48,349 bases of DNA from Mucilaginibacter sp. (lineage in GTDB: Bacteria; Bacteroidota; Bacteroidia; Sphingobacteriales; Sphingobacteriaceae): positions 1 to 48,349 of the forward strand of contig JAQBOU010000264.1 in the NCBI GenBank assembly GCA_028287865.1. Reading direction: 5' to 3'. Shown here in pieces: positions 7,657-16,255 of this stretch. Under the pieces are notes generated by a model, which saw only the letters and a list, made by a program, of their open reading frames with translations, did not search any database and was not told the origin of the DNA. Position 1 is the first letter of the stretch; every line of letters begins with the position of its first letter. The position numbers were made by a program, and so were the translations under genes.

Positions 7657-9276
7657 ATGAAGAAAGTTTTTACCATTATATTATTATCGTTTTCAATAGT
7701 TAGCATTGCTAATGCTCAGTCAGAATATCAGCCTTATTCATACCAGTTTTATCAAAAACTTAACGAGGATGTTTATTCAACAAGCACCCGGGAGCATACC
7801 GCTATAAAACCCTATTTTGTAGACGATTCCCTGCTAAGGCATCACCATGATTCTTTGATGAATTATGGATCAGATGGTAAGCAGCACAGCTGGGGATATC
7901 GCAAATTATTTAACGAGCATTTAATTGACATTCGTAAACCGGGCTCAACTTTTTATGCTGATCTTTTGCCTGATTTTGGCGTAGGCAGAGATTTTTCGGG
8001 CAAAGAAAATACCAGTATTACCTCATTGGGCGCACAGGTTGGCGGTACGGTGGGCAATAAAATTTATTATAACATCAGCGGCTACCAAAGCAGTGCTGTT
8101 GAACCCTTGTACGTTTCAAACTATATAAATCAGGTTGGAATAATACCGGGGCAGGCATATGCTAAAACTTACAGCACAAACGGGTACGATTGGTCGTACG
8201 TTACAGCAGTTTTATCCTATACTCCTTCAAAATATTTAAATATCACAGCAGGCCGGGATAAAACTTTTATAGGTGATGGTTACCGTTCCGAGTTGTTATC
8301 AGATTATGCCTCTCCTTATCCATTTGCCAAACTAACGGCAACCTTAGGAAATGTAAGGTACATGGTGATATACGCCTATATGAACGACCCGGTAGCTACC
8401 TCGAATGCAGCTGACAATGTTTACAGAAAGAAATTTGCAGTTTTTCATTACCTGGATTGGAATATAAGCAACAGGCTAACCTTTGGCTTTTTCGATTCTT
8501 TAATTGGATATACGGTGGATGACAAGGGGACAAAACGGCCTTTTGATTTCAGCCTGATCAATCCACTTATATTTTTACGAACAGTAGATGCCTCAAATGG
8601 TTCACCCGACAATGCCTTAATTGGTCTTACAGGAAAATATAAGATCAATGATTTTATTACTGCGTACGGACAATTCGCACTGGATGAATTTCAATCAGCT
8701 CAATTTTTCTCCAATACCGGCAGTTCCCGTAATAAATATGGCTGGCAATTGGGATTCCGGGGTTCCCAAATGTTTAATGTAAAAGGTTTGAACTACCTTT
8801 TAGAATATAATACTGCCAAGCCTTATACTTATTCCGAGCATTCATATATCGAAAATTATTCAGACAACGGCGAACCTCTGGCGCATCCATGGGGCGCAAA
8901 TTTCAGGGAATTGGTTGGCTTGCTTAATTATTCTTACAAAAGGTTTGACTTTAGTGGTGAAGCTGATCTGGGGCGGTATGGCTATGATCTTAACGGCTTA
9001 AACTACGGAAAGGATATTTTTGAACTTTACACACAGGCGGCTAAGTTTATCGGGAATTATACAGGGCAGGGAATAACTACAAACCTGGTTTATTTAGAAG
9101 GAAAAGTAGCATACGTACTGAATCCTAAATATAACTTAAGAATTGAGTTAGGTGCTATTTACAGAACTGAAGATAATAGCCTTTATAAAGACAAAACCAC
9201 GTTATTTACCATCGGTCTCAGAAGTTCCTTCCGGAATTTGTATTCGGATATTACGGGTTACCAGGCCCATAAATAA
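7657..9276 (+). CDS. Wzi/RemB-like outer-membrane protein
   Basis: The likely start is ATG 7657 (539 residues), which gives a clean signal peptide, MKKVFTIILLSF...ANAQ. An upstream TTG at 7645 adds only four residues. The mature protein looks like an outer-membrane beta-barrel, with many alternating strands, aromatic residues and Gly/Asn turns. Its architecture and phrases such as LPDFGVG, the ITAGRDKTFIGDGYRS segment and FGFFDSLIGY resemble the capsule-assembly Wzi family and the related gliding-motility protein RemB of Flavobacterium. Wzi-type proteins bind surface polysaccharide; RemB is linked to gliding. Position directly after gmd favours a polysaccharide role. I cannot separate the two from sequence alone. 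Confidence 0.62.
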   Translation: MKKVFTIILLSFSIVSIANAQSEYQPYSYQFYQKLNEDVYSTSTREHTAIKPYFVDDSLLRHHHDSLMNYGSDGKQHSWGYRKLFNEHLIDIRKPGSTFYADLLPDFGVGRDFSGKENTSITSLGAQVGGTVGNKIYYNISGYQSSAVEPLYVSNYINQVGIIPGQAYAKTYSTNGYDWSYVTAVLSYTPSKYLNITAGRDKTFIGDGYRSELLSDYASPYPFAKLTATLGNVRYMVIYAYMNDPVATSNAADNVYRKKFAVFHYLDWNISNRLTFGFFDSLIGYTVDDKGTKRPFDFSLINPLIFLRTVDASNGSPDNALIGLTGKYKINDFITAYGQFALDEFQSAQFFSNTGSSRNKYGWQLGFRGSQMFNVKGLNYLLEYNTAKPYTYSEHSYIENYSDNGEPLAHPWGANFRELVGLLNYSYKRFDFSGEADLGRYGYDLNGLNYGKDIFELYTQAAKFIGNYTGQGITTNLVYLEGKVAYVLNPKYNLRIELGAIYRTEDNSLYKDKTTLFTIGLRSSFRNLYSDITGYQAHK

Positions 9277-9295
9277 TAGGGCACATTGTAACCGT

Positions 9296-9319
9296 GCAGA
9301 TGTGTTGTATATCATCTGC
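9296..9319. terminator. Hairpin between convergent genes (possible bidirectional terminator)
   Basis: GCAGATG (9296-9302) pairs perfectly with CATCTGC (9313-9319) around a 10-nt loop, in the 46-base gap between the converging Wzi-like gene and dxs. No T tract follows on either strand, so termination by this hairpin is uncertain. Confidence 0.35.
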
Positions 9320-9322
9320 TCA

Positions 9323-11251
9323 TTACGAAGCTATAGTATGCTTATTCTCCTTGATGCCTAATTTTTTAACCTGTGCGGCAATGCTCTTTGCATCGTAACC
9401 ACAATCGGCCCAAAGTTCGGGCTGTTCTCCGTGCTCTATTATTATATCAGGTATGCCCAAACGTACAATCTGCACGCTATAGTTATTATCAGCCATAAAT
9501 TCCAGTACAGCACTGCCCATCCCGCCTTCCAAACAACCGTCTTCTACGGTAATAACCTTTTTGTATTTTTTAAAAACATCATGTAACAAAGCTTCATCTA
9601 AAGGCTTCACAAAACGCAGATCGTAATGGGCCGGATACAATCCTTCCGAATTTAACTCGGCAGTCGCTTTTACAACCTCGTTACCAATATGACCTATGGA
9701 TAAGATGGCAATTTCTTCGCCGTCACATATTTTTCGCCCTTTGCCAACTTTAATTGGTTTTAAAGGCCGCTGCCAGTCAACCATAACACCGTTGCCGCGT
9801 GGGTATCTGATAACAAAAGGCCCCATATCGTCCTGTTGGGCGGTAAACATCAGGTTTCTAAGCTCCTCTTCATTCATAGGTGCCGAAACCGTCATATTAG
9901 GAATGCAGCGCATATAAGCCAGGTCATAAGCTCCGTGGTGCGTCGGCCCATCGGCACCTGCAATGCCGGCCCTGTCAAGGCAAAATACAACATTCAAATT
10001 TTGTATGGCCACATCATGTATAACCTGGTCATAGGCCCTTTGCATAAAGCTGGAGTAAATATTGCAAAAAGGTATCAATCCCTGGCTGGCCAACCCTGCC
10101 GAAAATGTAACAGCATGCTGCTCGGCTATGCCTACGTCAAAGGCACGGTTGGGCATTGCCTTCATCATCAGGTTAAGTGAGCATCCCGACGGCATGGCAG
10201 GGGTTATTCCCATTATTTTGGGGTTCTGCTCTGCCAGCTCTATTATCGTATGCCCAAATACATCCTGGTATTTTGGGGGTTGTGGTTTGTCGTGCTTTGT
10301 TTTTTTTATTTCGCCGGTTATTTTATCAAATAATCCCGGAGCATGCCACTTGGTTTGGTCTTTTTCTGCTAATGCATAGCCTTTGCCCTTTACAGTTATA
10401 CAATGCAGTAGCTTCGGCCCGGGTATATCCCGTAGATCACGCAGTACGCGTACCAGGTGTTCTACATCATGCCCGTCTATCGGCCCAAAATACCTGAATT
10501 TTAGCGCCTCGAAAAAGTTGCTCTTTTTAAGTAAAGTACCTTTTATGCTTTTTTCAAGTTTTTGAGCAATTTTAAAAGCGTCAGGCCCAATGGCTGATAT
10601 TTTAGCCAATATATGTGCAATATCGTCCCGGAAGCGGTTGTAAGGTTTTGAGGTAGTAATATCAGTTAAATATTCCTTCAAAGCGCCTACATTTGGGTCG
10701 ATAGACATGTTGTTGTCATTCAATATAACAAGCAGGTTTGAGTTTTCGATCCCTGCGTGATTAAGGGCCTCAAAGGCTATGCCTGCTGTCATGGCGCCAT
10801 CGCCAATTACAGCCACATGCTGCCGGTCGGTTTCGCCTTTATACTGAGAGGCTACGGCCATACCCAATGCTGCGGAAATTGAAGTAGATGAGTGGCCAAC
10901 GCCAAAAGTATCATATTCGCTTTCTGAACGTTTTGGGAAACCGCTCATTCCTTTATAGATCCTGTTTGTATGGAAAGTATCACGCCGCCCGGTAAGTATT
11001 TTATGGCCGTAAGCCTGATGCCCTACATCCCATACCAGTTGATCATAGGGCGTGTTTAATACATATTGTAAGGCCACGGTTAGCTCAACAACGCCTAAGC
11101 TTGCAGCAAAATGCCCGCCATTTACCGATACCACATCAATTATATACTGACGAAGTTCCTGGCAAACCTGTTTAAGATCGTCAACGTCAAGCTCCTTTAA
11201 ATCAGAGGGATAATTTATGGTTTCCAATAATTTCCCGGCGGGTACCTTCAT
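9323..11251 (-). CDS. dxs: 1-deoxy-D-xylulose-5-phosphate synthase
   Basis: The 642-residue enzyme condenses pyruvate with glyceraldehyde 3-phosphate using thiamine diphosphate, the first step of the methylerythritol phosphate route to isoprenoids. The cofactor-binding motif starts with GDGAMTAG (150-157) and closes with LNDNNMS (177-183). Other family landmarks are NGGHFAASLG (44-53), DVGHQAYGHK (75-84), a transketolase pyrimidine domain with GIAEQHAVTFSAGLA, and a C-terminal domain with TVEDGCLEGGMGSAV. The length is normal (620-640). It is divergent from scpA with a 185-base shared upstream region. Confidence 0.96.
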   Translation of the reverse strand: MKVPAGKLLETINYPSDLKELDVDDLKQVCQELRQYIIDVVSVNGGHFAASLGVVELTVALQYVLNTPYDQLVWDVGHQAYGHKILTGRRDTFHTNRIYKGMSGFPKRSESEYDTFGVGHSSTSISAALGMAVASQYKGETDRQHVAVIGDGAMTAGIAFEALNHAGIENSNLLVILNDNNMSIDPNVGALKEYLTDITTSKPYNRFRDDIAHILAKISAIGPDAFKIAQKLEKSIKGTLLKKSNFFEALKFRYFGPIDGHDVEHLVRVLRDLRDIPGPKLLHCITVKGKGYALAEKDQTKWHAPGLFDKITGEIKKTKHDKPQPPKYQDVFGHTIIELAEQNPKIMGITPAMPSGCSLNLMMKAMPNRAFDVGIAEQHAVTFSAGLASQGLIPFCNIYSSFMQRAYDQVIHDVAIQNLNVVFCLDRAGIAGADGPTHHGAYDLAYMRCIPNMTVSAPMNEEELRNLMFTAQQDDMGPFVIRYPRGNGVMVDWQRPLKPIKVGKGRKICDGEEIAILSIGHIGNEVVKATAELNSEGLYPAHYDLRFVKPLDEALLHDVFKKYKKVITVEDGCLEGGMGSAVLEFMADNNYSVQIVRLGIPDIIIEHGEQPELWADCGYDAKSIAAQVKKLGIKENKHTIAS

Positions 11252-11422
11252 GGATATTAAAAAGATTATTTAACTTACAAAGTAAGACATTTTTATAACA
11301 AAAAACAGGATAAATGTTCCCGAATAATTTATTGAATTGTTCACAAAGGCTGAGTTCATAATTCGGGTAAATCAAAATTCATTTAAATTTCCACATTTAC
11401 AATGCTTTAACCTTTTTAACTT

Positions 11423-11430
11423 TATTTTTG
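11423..11430 (+). promoter_or_regulatory. -7 promoter element before scpA (possible leaderless start)
   Basis: TATTTTTG matches the Bacteroidota -7 consensus TAnnTTTG at every fixed position. It ends only 6 bases before the preferred ATG at 11437, so transcription would start at or very near the start codon. No -33 TTG/TTTG lies at the usual spacing, which lowers confidence. Confidence 0.4.
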
Positions 11431-11436
11431 GGTTCC

Positions 11437-12189
11437 ATGACCGAAGAAAGCTTTGAAATAAAATTACCCCAGTTTGAAGGCCCCTTCGACCTGCTGCTTT
11501 TTTTTATTGAACGCGACGAACTGGAAATACATGACATCCCTATTGCCCGTATTACCGATGACTTTTTAAATTACATACATCAAATGGCCATCCTCAATAT
11601 GGAGATAGCCAGCGAATTTATTTTTGTTGCCGCTACCCTTATGCGTATTAAGGCCAAAATGCTGCTGCCGCGATACGAAGCGGAGGATACGGGTGATCAA
11701 ACAGACACGAAAGAAGATTTGATCAGAAAGCTGATTGAGTATAAAAAATTCAAGGAAATTTGCGAGGAGCTTCATCCTTTTGAAGATGAACGTTTTAAGC
11801 AGGAAAAGCGCGGGAATATAATGTTTGATATAGAGCAGGCAGAAACAGCTGCTGTTCCGGGCGAGGAGTTGTCTGAAATTAATTTATACAAATTAATGGT
11901 GGTTTATGACAGGTTAATGAAACGCTGCCTGAACCGGAGTGAAGAAGTAACACATACCGTTATCCAGTATCCATACACTATTGAACAGCAAAAAAAAGCG
12001 ATCGAAAATTTGTTAAAGATCAACAAAATGATGGATTTTAAAGCCATTGCCAGCCATTCAGAAAACAAGGTGCATTTTGTATATAACTTTTTAGCCGTGC
12101 TCGAAATGTTGCAGCAGGAATTAATTGATATACAGGTTGGCTTGGGGTATAATAATTTTTGGATATCGGGTAGGGAGATTAGTGGTTAG
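11437..12189 (+). CDS. scpA: Segregation and condensation protein A (ScpA)
   Basis: The 250-residue product is the kleisin subunit that bridges SMC with ScpB in the chromosome-condensation complex. It opens with the typical ScpA signature FEIKLPQFEGPFDLLLFFIE and continues with AATLMRIKAKMLLPR, then a middle acidic linker and a C-terminal winged-helix-like region. ATG 11437 is preferred: an in-frame TTG at 11428 overlaps a perfect -7 promoter element. The C-terminus (EISG then TAG) lies inside the left arm of an inverted repeat that pairs with sequence 75 bases downstream, so the repeat has probably set the end of the protein. No scpB is adjacent. Confidence 0.9.
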   Translation: MTEESFEIKLPQFEGPFDLLLFFIERDELEIHDIPIARITDDFLNYIHQMAILNMEIASEFIFVAATLMRIKAKMLLPRYEAEDTGDQTDTKEDLIRKLIEYKKFKEICEELHPFEDERFKQEKRGNIMFDIEQAETAAVPGEELSEINLYKLMVVYDRLMKRCLNRSEEVTHTVIQYPYTIEQQKKAIENLLKINKMMDFKAIASHSENKVHFVYNFLAVLEMLQQELIDIQVGLGYNNFWISGREISG

Positions 12190-12307
12190 AGACTGGCGAT
12201 TAGTGACTGGTAAAGAATATAGGGTAACTAACCTATAAGTTCCACCAAAATCTCAGGTTTCTCTCTAAAAATTAATATCTAATCTTCAAACTCTAACCTC
12301 TAATCTC
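12175..12307. repeat. 29-nt inverted repeat that contains the scpA stop codon
   Basis: The left arm, 12175-12203, begins GAGATTAGTGGTTAGAG; the right arm, 12279-12307, reads CTCTAACCTCTAATCTC at its end. The arms are complementary at 24 of 29 positions. The scpA stop codon TAG (12187-12189) is within the left arm, and the word TTAG recurs in it. The right arm is followed by five T residues (12308-12312), so the whole may fold as a terminator-like stem with a 75-base loop. The remaining spacer before glyA holds no gene. Confidence 0.72.
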
Positions 12308-12341
12308 TTTTTATTACCTTAGCGCCGTTTTTAAATATCAC

Positions 12342-13628
12342 ATGAAAAGAGACAAATTAATTTTTAAGCTATTAGATGAAGAGGAGCAACGCCAGGAAGA
12401 AGGTATTGAACTTATTGCATCTGAAAATTTTGTAAGCAAGCAGGTTATGGAAGCCGCAGGATCTGTAGCCACCAATAAATATGCCGAAGGATTACCGGGA
12501 AAGCGCTATTACGGCGGTTGCCAGGTGGTAGACGAAATTGAAACGATAGCTATTGAACGTGCGAAGCAGCTGTTTAATGCCGAATGGGCAAATGTGCAGC
12601 CACACTCTGGCGCCCAGGCCAATGCGGCGGTTATGCTTGCGGTATTGCAGCCGGGCGATAAAATTTTAGGTTTTGATCTTTCTCATGGCGGCCATTTAAC
12701 CCATGGCTCCCCGGTGAATTTTTCGGGTAAATTATATCAGCCGCATTTTTATGGGGTTAAAAAAGAAACAGGTTTGGTTGATTATGACCAGCTTAAAGCA
12801 GTGGCGCTTAAAGAAAAACCAAAATTAATTATTTGCGGTGCATCGGCATACTCACGCGATTGGGATTATGAATTTATCCGTAAAGTGGCTGATGAGGTTG
12901 GTGCTTTGGTATTGGCGGATATCTCGCATCCGGCGGGCCTGATTGCCAGGGGTTTGTTGAAAGATCCACTTCCGCATTGTCATATTGTTACTACTACAAC
13001 GCATAAAACCTTGCGCGGCCCGCGTGGAGGGATGATATTGTTAGGGAAAGATTTTGAAAACCCATGGGGCTTAAAAACGCCAAAAGGCGAAGTGAAAATG
13101 ATGTCATCCTTATTGGATATGGCTGTTTTCCCGGGTACGCAAGGCGGTCCATTGGAACATATTATTGCAGCAAAGGCAATAGCGTTTGGTGAGGCTTTGT
13201 CTGATGGTTATATGAAATATATTTTACAGGTTAAGAAAAATGCGGCAGCTATGGCTGAAGCATTAACTAACCGTGGTTATGAAATAGTTTCGGGCGGAAC
13301 AGATAATCATTTAATACTGATAGACCTGCGCAATAAAAACATCACCGGAAAGGCAGCTGAAAACGCATTAGTAGCTGCGGAGATCACAGTAAATAAAAAT
13401 ATGGTGCCCTATGATGATAAATCACCGTTTGTTACCTCAGGCATCCGTGTGGGTACATCAGCCATAACTACAAGGGGGATGAAGGAAAAGCACATGGAGG
13501 AAATTGTAGAATTAATAGATTTAGTGATCAATGATCCAGACAATGAACATTCGTTGAAAAAGGTTAAAAAACGGGTTCATAAGCTCATGCACGATTTTCC
13601 GTTATACCGCGAAAAAGATCTTGACTAA
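12342..13628 (+). CDS. glyA: Serine hydroxymethyltransferase
   Basis: The 428-residue PLP enzyme interconverts serine and glycine with tetrahydrofolate and supplies one-carbon units. The N-terminal [11 protein letters not shown] and [16 protein letters not shown], the substrate-site [10 protein letters not shown] and the PLP lysine in [14 protein letters not shown] (Lys222) are all intact. Length is normal for the family. TACCTTAG at 12315-12322, one mismatch from the -7 consensus, lies 19 bases upstream of the ATG and may be its promoter, downstream of the scpA-associated repeat. The gene stands alone, with repeat-rich spacers on both sides. Confidence 0.97.
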   Translation: MKRDKLIFKLLDEEEQRQEEGIELIASENFVSKQVMEAAGSVATNKYAEGLPGKRYYGGCQVVDEIETIAIERAKQLFNAEWANVQPHSGAQANAAVMLAVLQPGDKILGFDLSHGGHLTHGSPVNFSGKLYQPHFYGVKKETGLVDYDQLKAVALKEKPKLIICGASAYSRDWDYEFIRKVADEVGALVLADISHPAGLIARGLLKDPLPHCHIVTTTTHKTLRGPRGGMILLGKDFENPWGLKTPKGEVKMMSSLLDMAVFPGTQGGPLEHIIAAKAIAFGEALSDGYMKYILQVKKNAAAMAEALTNRGYEIVSGGTDNHLILIDLRNKNITGKAAENALVAAEITVNKNMVPYDDKSPFVTSGIRVGTSAITTRGMKEKHMEEIVELIDLVINDPDNEHSLKKVKKRVHKLMHDFPLYREKDLD

Positions 13629-13637
13629 GATAGATTT

Positions 13638-13699
13638 GGTTGATTATGTTATGATAGAGTTAAGTTTTTTAACTTAATCAACTACTTACATAATCAACC
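13638..13699. repeat. Nested stem-loop element after glyA
   Basis: GGTTGATTATGT (13638-13649) pairs perfectly with ACATAATCAACC (13688-13699). Inside it, TTAAGTT (13660-13666) and AACTTAA (13671-13677) form a second perfect stem with a TTTT loop. It starts 9 bases after the glyA stop codon and could act as a transcript end, though it is AT-rich and lacks a terminal T tract. Confidence 0.6.
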
Positions 13700-13769
13700 A
13701 CTCACCAATTAGCTTTCATACAACCTTTTTTTGTTTTTAACGTTTAACGAAGCTGATTAATTTAAAAAA

Positions 13770-14162
13770 TTGGAAACCGAATTGAAAATAAACATCCTTG
13801 TTGTTGATGATAACCATATAAACAGGTTACTATTAAACAAGGTGATATCAAAATGGGGTGCAACCGCAGATTTTGCCGAAAACGGATTAGAGGCTGTTGA
13901 GAAGGTGACAACTAACCGCAACTATGATGTGGTATTGATGGATGTTTATATGCCCGAAATGGGCGGTATTGAGGCCACACAAGCAATCCGGGCTATTAAT
14001 GAGCCATACTTTCAGCAGCTGCCAATCATTGCCCTTACTGGTTCAGTATTCAGCAGCGAACGCGACCAGATTGTGGAAGCCGGCATGAATGATTATATCT
14101 TAAAACCTTTTGATCCTAAAGGTTTATTTGATAAGCTCAGCGTTTATCAGAAAGTTAATTAG
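13770..14162 (+). CDS. Stand-alone response-regulator receiver protein
   Basis: The 130-residue protein is a single CheY-like receiver domain with no output domain. The acidic pair is Asp13-Asp14, the phospho-acceptor Asp58 (in VVLMDVYMPEMGG), the switch Thr90 (ALTGS) and the conserved Lys112 (LKPFDP). The start is TTG 13770: an in-frame TAA lies 12 bases upstream (13758-13760) and no ATG is available before the first strand. It resembles receivers of hybrid histidine kinases (VVDDNHINRLLL). No kinase is nearby, so its partner is unknown; it may act as a phosphorelay or protein-interaction element. It converges on the ComF-family gene with a 26-base gap. Confidence 0.88.
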   Translation: METELKINILVVDDNHINRLLLNKVISKWGATADFAENGLEAVEKVTTNRNYDVVLMDVYMPEMGGIEATQAIRAINEPYFQQLPIIALTGSVFSSERDQIVEAGMNDYILKPFDPKGLFDKLSVYQKVN

Positions 14163-14188
14163 ATGTGCAATTGCTAAATCAGCGATCT

Positions 14189-14896
14189 TTATTCTGCGTA
14201 AGCAATAGTAGCTATACTCAACTTTAATCCCTCAATTTTTAATAGTTGCGTACCGCAAGCTTCCAGTGTTGAGCCTGTTGTTATAATATCGTCAACCAGT
14301 AAAACGTGTTTATTCACCAGTTTTTCGGGGTTTTTAATAATAAACACTTCCTGCATATTCTCAAACCGGGCAAAACGCGATCTATGGGTTTGTGTTTCAG
14401 TGGCAATCACCCTTACCAGGTTATTTTCCTCAACTGGGGCTTTTAATTTATCTGACAAGCCTTCAGCGAAACAAGCGCTTTGATTATATCCGCGTTGTTG
14501 CATCCTTTTTTTATGTAAGGGTACCGGGATTATAACGTCGATAGTTTTAAACACATCATTTTTAATTAACTGTTCGCCGGCAATTCTTCCAAGTAAGTTT
14601 CCAATTTGCTTTACACCCTTATATTTAAACCGGTGCATTAAGTTCTGAATTTTACCGCCTTTTGTAAAATAATAAAGCGCATAAGCCCCCTCCAGTTGAA
14701 TTTTGCCCCAAAACTGCCTCGCAACTATATTATCAGCCTGTAAATGAAAATTTGTAAAGGGTAAATTATACCTGCAATCGGTACATATTAAATGCTCATT
14801 GACTACCAGGCTTTCCTTGCATGCAGCGCAAAGTTCAGGAAACAATAAAGAAACAAAATCAGCTAAATAACCCTGTTGGAGTTTCATGTTTATCAA
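14189..14896 (-). CDS. ComF family phosphoribosyltransferase-like protein
   Basis: The 235-residue protein has an N-terminal zinc-ribbon-like segment (CAACKESL, then CTDC about 16 residues on) and a C-terminal type I phosphoribosyltransferase fold with the PRPP-binding HVLLVDDIITTGSTLEACG motif. IDVIIPVPLHKKRMQQRGYNQ is characteristic of ComF/GntX. ComF takes part in natural DNA uptake in Bacillus and Haemophilus; the biochemical activity and its role in Bacteroidota are not established. Two nearby ATGs (14896, 14887) can serve as start. It lies downstream of rlmN on the same strand, separated by 155 bases of repeat-rich DNA. Confidence 0.85.
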   Translation of the reverse strand: MINMKLQQGYLADFVSLLFPELCAACKESLVVNEHLICTDCRYNLPFTNFHLQADNIVARQFWGKIQLEGAYALYYFTKGGKIQNLMHRFKYKGVKQIGNLLGRIAGEQLIKNDVFKTIDVIIPVPLHKKRMQQRGYNQSACFAEGLSDKLKAPVEENNLVRVIATETQTHRSRFARFENMQEVFIIKNPEKLVNKHVLLVDDIITTGSTLEACGTQLLKIEGLKLSIATIAYAE

Positions 14897-14939
14897 TGTA
14901 GACTTATATAAGATATAAGAGTCAAGTATAAGGTATAAG

Positions 14940-15022
14940 AGTCAGGAAATCAAGAATCAAGAATCAGGATGAAAAAAAGGTAGTGGTGATTTGTCTTCTA
15001 TTCCTTCTCTTGATTCCTGACT
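14940..15022. repeat. Word-type inverted repeat between rlmN and the comF-family gene
   Basis: AGTCAGGAAATCAAGA (14940-14955) pairs with TCTTGATTCCTGACT (15008-15022) with a single one-base gap. Extra copies of the words surround the arms: TATAAGAGTCA occurs twice at about 14917-14941, and AATCAAG recurs at about 14948-14962. On the minus strand the rlmN stop lies in TTCTTGA, the same word that recurs in the element. No gene is seen in this 155-base spacer. Confidence 0.62.
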
Positions 15023-15051
15023 ATCGATTTCTTGGCTCTTAATATCGGCTC

Positions 15052-16113
15052 TCAAGAAGCTTTTGCTTCCTCTTTTATTGCCAGCTGCCCGCAGGCGGCA
15101 TCAATATCTTTACCGCGGCTGCGGCGTAAATTGGTGGTAATGTCCTGTTTGCGTAAATAATCGGCAAATGCTTCAATTTTATCTTCACCTGCATTAATGA
15201 AACTCGCAAATGCTATAGGATTATATTCAATTATATTTACTTTGCAGGGCAGGTGTTTGCAAAACCTGGCTAATTCCATTGCATCCTGCAGCGTGTCATT
15301 AAAACCATCAAAAACAATATACTCGTAAGTTACCGGGTTTTTGGTTTTGGCGTAGTAATATTTTAAGGCTTCGGCAAGTGCCTTTAAGGAGTTTTGCTCA
15401 TTAATAGGCATAATGGTATTCCGCTTTTCGTCATTTGCGGCATGTAATGATAAAGCAAGATTAAATTTCACCTGGTCATCTCCCAGCTTTTTAATCATTT
15501 TAGCAATACCGGCTGTAGATACAGTAATGCGTTTGGATGCCATGTTCAACCCGTCTTCCGAAGTGATCTTTTCAATCGACTCCAAAACATTCTTGTAATT
15601 CAGCAATGGTTCGCCCATGCCCATATATACAATATTTGATAAGGGAATGCCGTAATTTTCGCGCGATTGTTTATCAATCAGCACCACCTGGTCATATATT
15701 TCGTCAGGGTTTAAATTCCTTTTGCGCTCCATATAACCCGTTGCACAAAATTTACAGGTTAGGCTGCAACCTACCTGTGACGATACACAAGCAGTCATTC
15801 GATCAGAAGTTGGAATTAAAACGCCTTCAATTAAGTGACTATCGTGTAAAATAAAAGAATTTTTTATAGTTTTATCCGCGCTGAACTGTGAGTTGTGTAT
15901 TTTAACATTGTTTATGATAAAATGCGCATCAAGTTTGGTACGAAGTTCTTTTGAAATATTACTCATCTCGTTGAAAGAAAAGCAAGATTTTTTCCAAAGC
16001 CACTCGTAAACTTGTTTTGCCCTGAAACTTTTTTCCTCCATTTGGATAAAATGTTCCTGCAAGGCTTCAAGGCTAAGGCTACGGATATCGATTTTATCTT
16101 TGGTATGATTCAC
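15052..16113 (-). CDS. rlmN: Dual-specificity 23S rRNA/tRNA adenine-C2 methyltransferase RlmN
   Basis: The 353-residue radical-SAM enzyme methylates C2 of A2503 in 23S rRNA and A37 in certain tRNAs, supporting translational accuracy. The cluster-binding motif CSLTCKFC gives Cys116, Cys120 and Cys123, and the C-terminal catalytic cysteine is Cys341 in DAACGQL. YMGMGEPL and STAGIAKMI are also diagnostic. The start is GTG 16113; the next methionine is at residue 25, inside the conserved N-terminal domain. A perfect -7 element ends 4 bases before this GTG. The gene is divergent from the amidohydrolase gene. Confidence 0.95.
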   Translation of the reverse strand: MNHTKDKIDIRSLSLEALQEHFIQMEEKSFRAKQVYEWLWKKSCFSFNEMSNISKELRTKLDAHFIINNVKIHNSQFSADKTIKNSFILHDSHLIEGVLIPTSDRMTACVSSQVGCSLTCKFCATGYMERKRNLNPDEIYDQVVLIDKQSRENYGIPLSNIVYMGMGEPLLNYKNVLESIEKITSEDGLNMASKRITVSTAGIAKMIKKLGDDQVKFNLALSLHAANDEKRNTIMPINEQNSLKALAEALKYYYAKTKNPVTYEYIVFDGFNDTLQDAMELARFCKHLPCKVNIIEYNPIAFASFINAGEDKIEAFADYLRKQDITTNLRRSRGKDIDAACGQLAIKEEAKAS

Positions 16114-16117
16114 CTTG

Positions 16118-16125
16118 CAAAGGTA
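16118..16125 (-). promoter_or_regulatory. -7 promoter element before rlmN (possible leaderless start)
   Basis: On the minus strand this reads TACCTTTG, a full match to TAnnTTTG, followed by only 4 bases and then the GTG start codon of rlmN. A matching -33 box is not visible. The spacing implies a transcript with little or no leader. Confidence 0.42.
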
Positions 16126-16255
16126 CGAAATAAAAAAAACTATCGTTTTTAATCGAATTCTTTTTACTATTTAAAAACAATACCTAAAAGTTAAGTGTAA
16201 TTAATATTTAATTGGATTGTTAAAAACCGTCACGAGAAGTGTTATCAATACATGA

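Noticed and set aside
9696-10565. Several open frames on the plus strand opposite dxs
   Set aside because: They overlap the intact dxs gene, have no homology-like features that I recognise, and fit the usual shadow frames.
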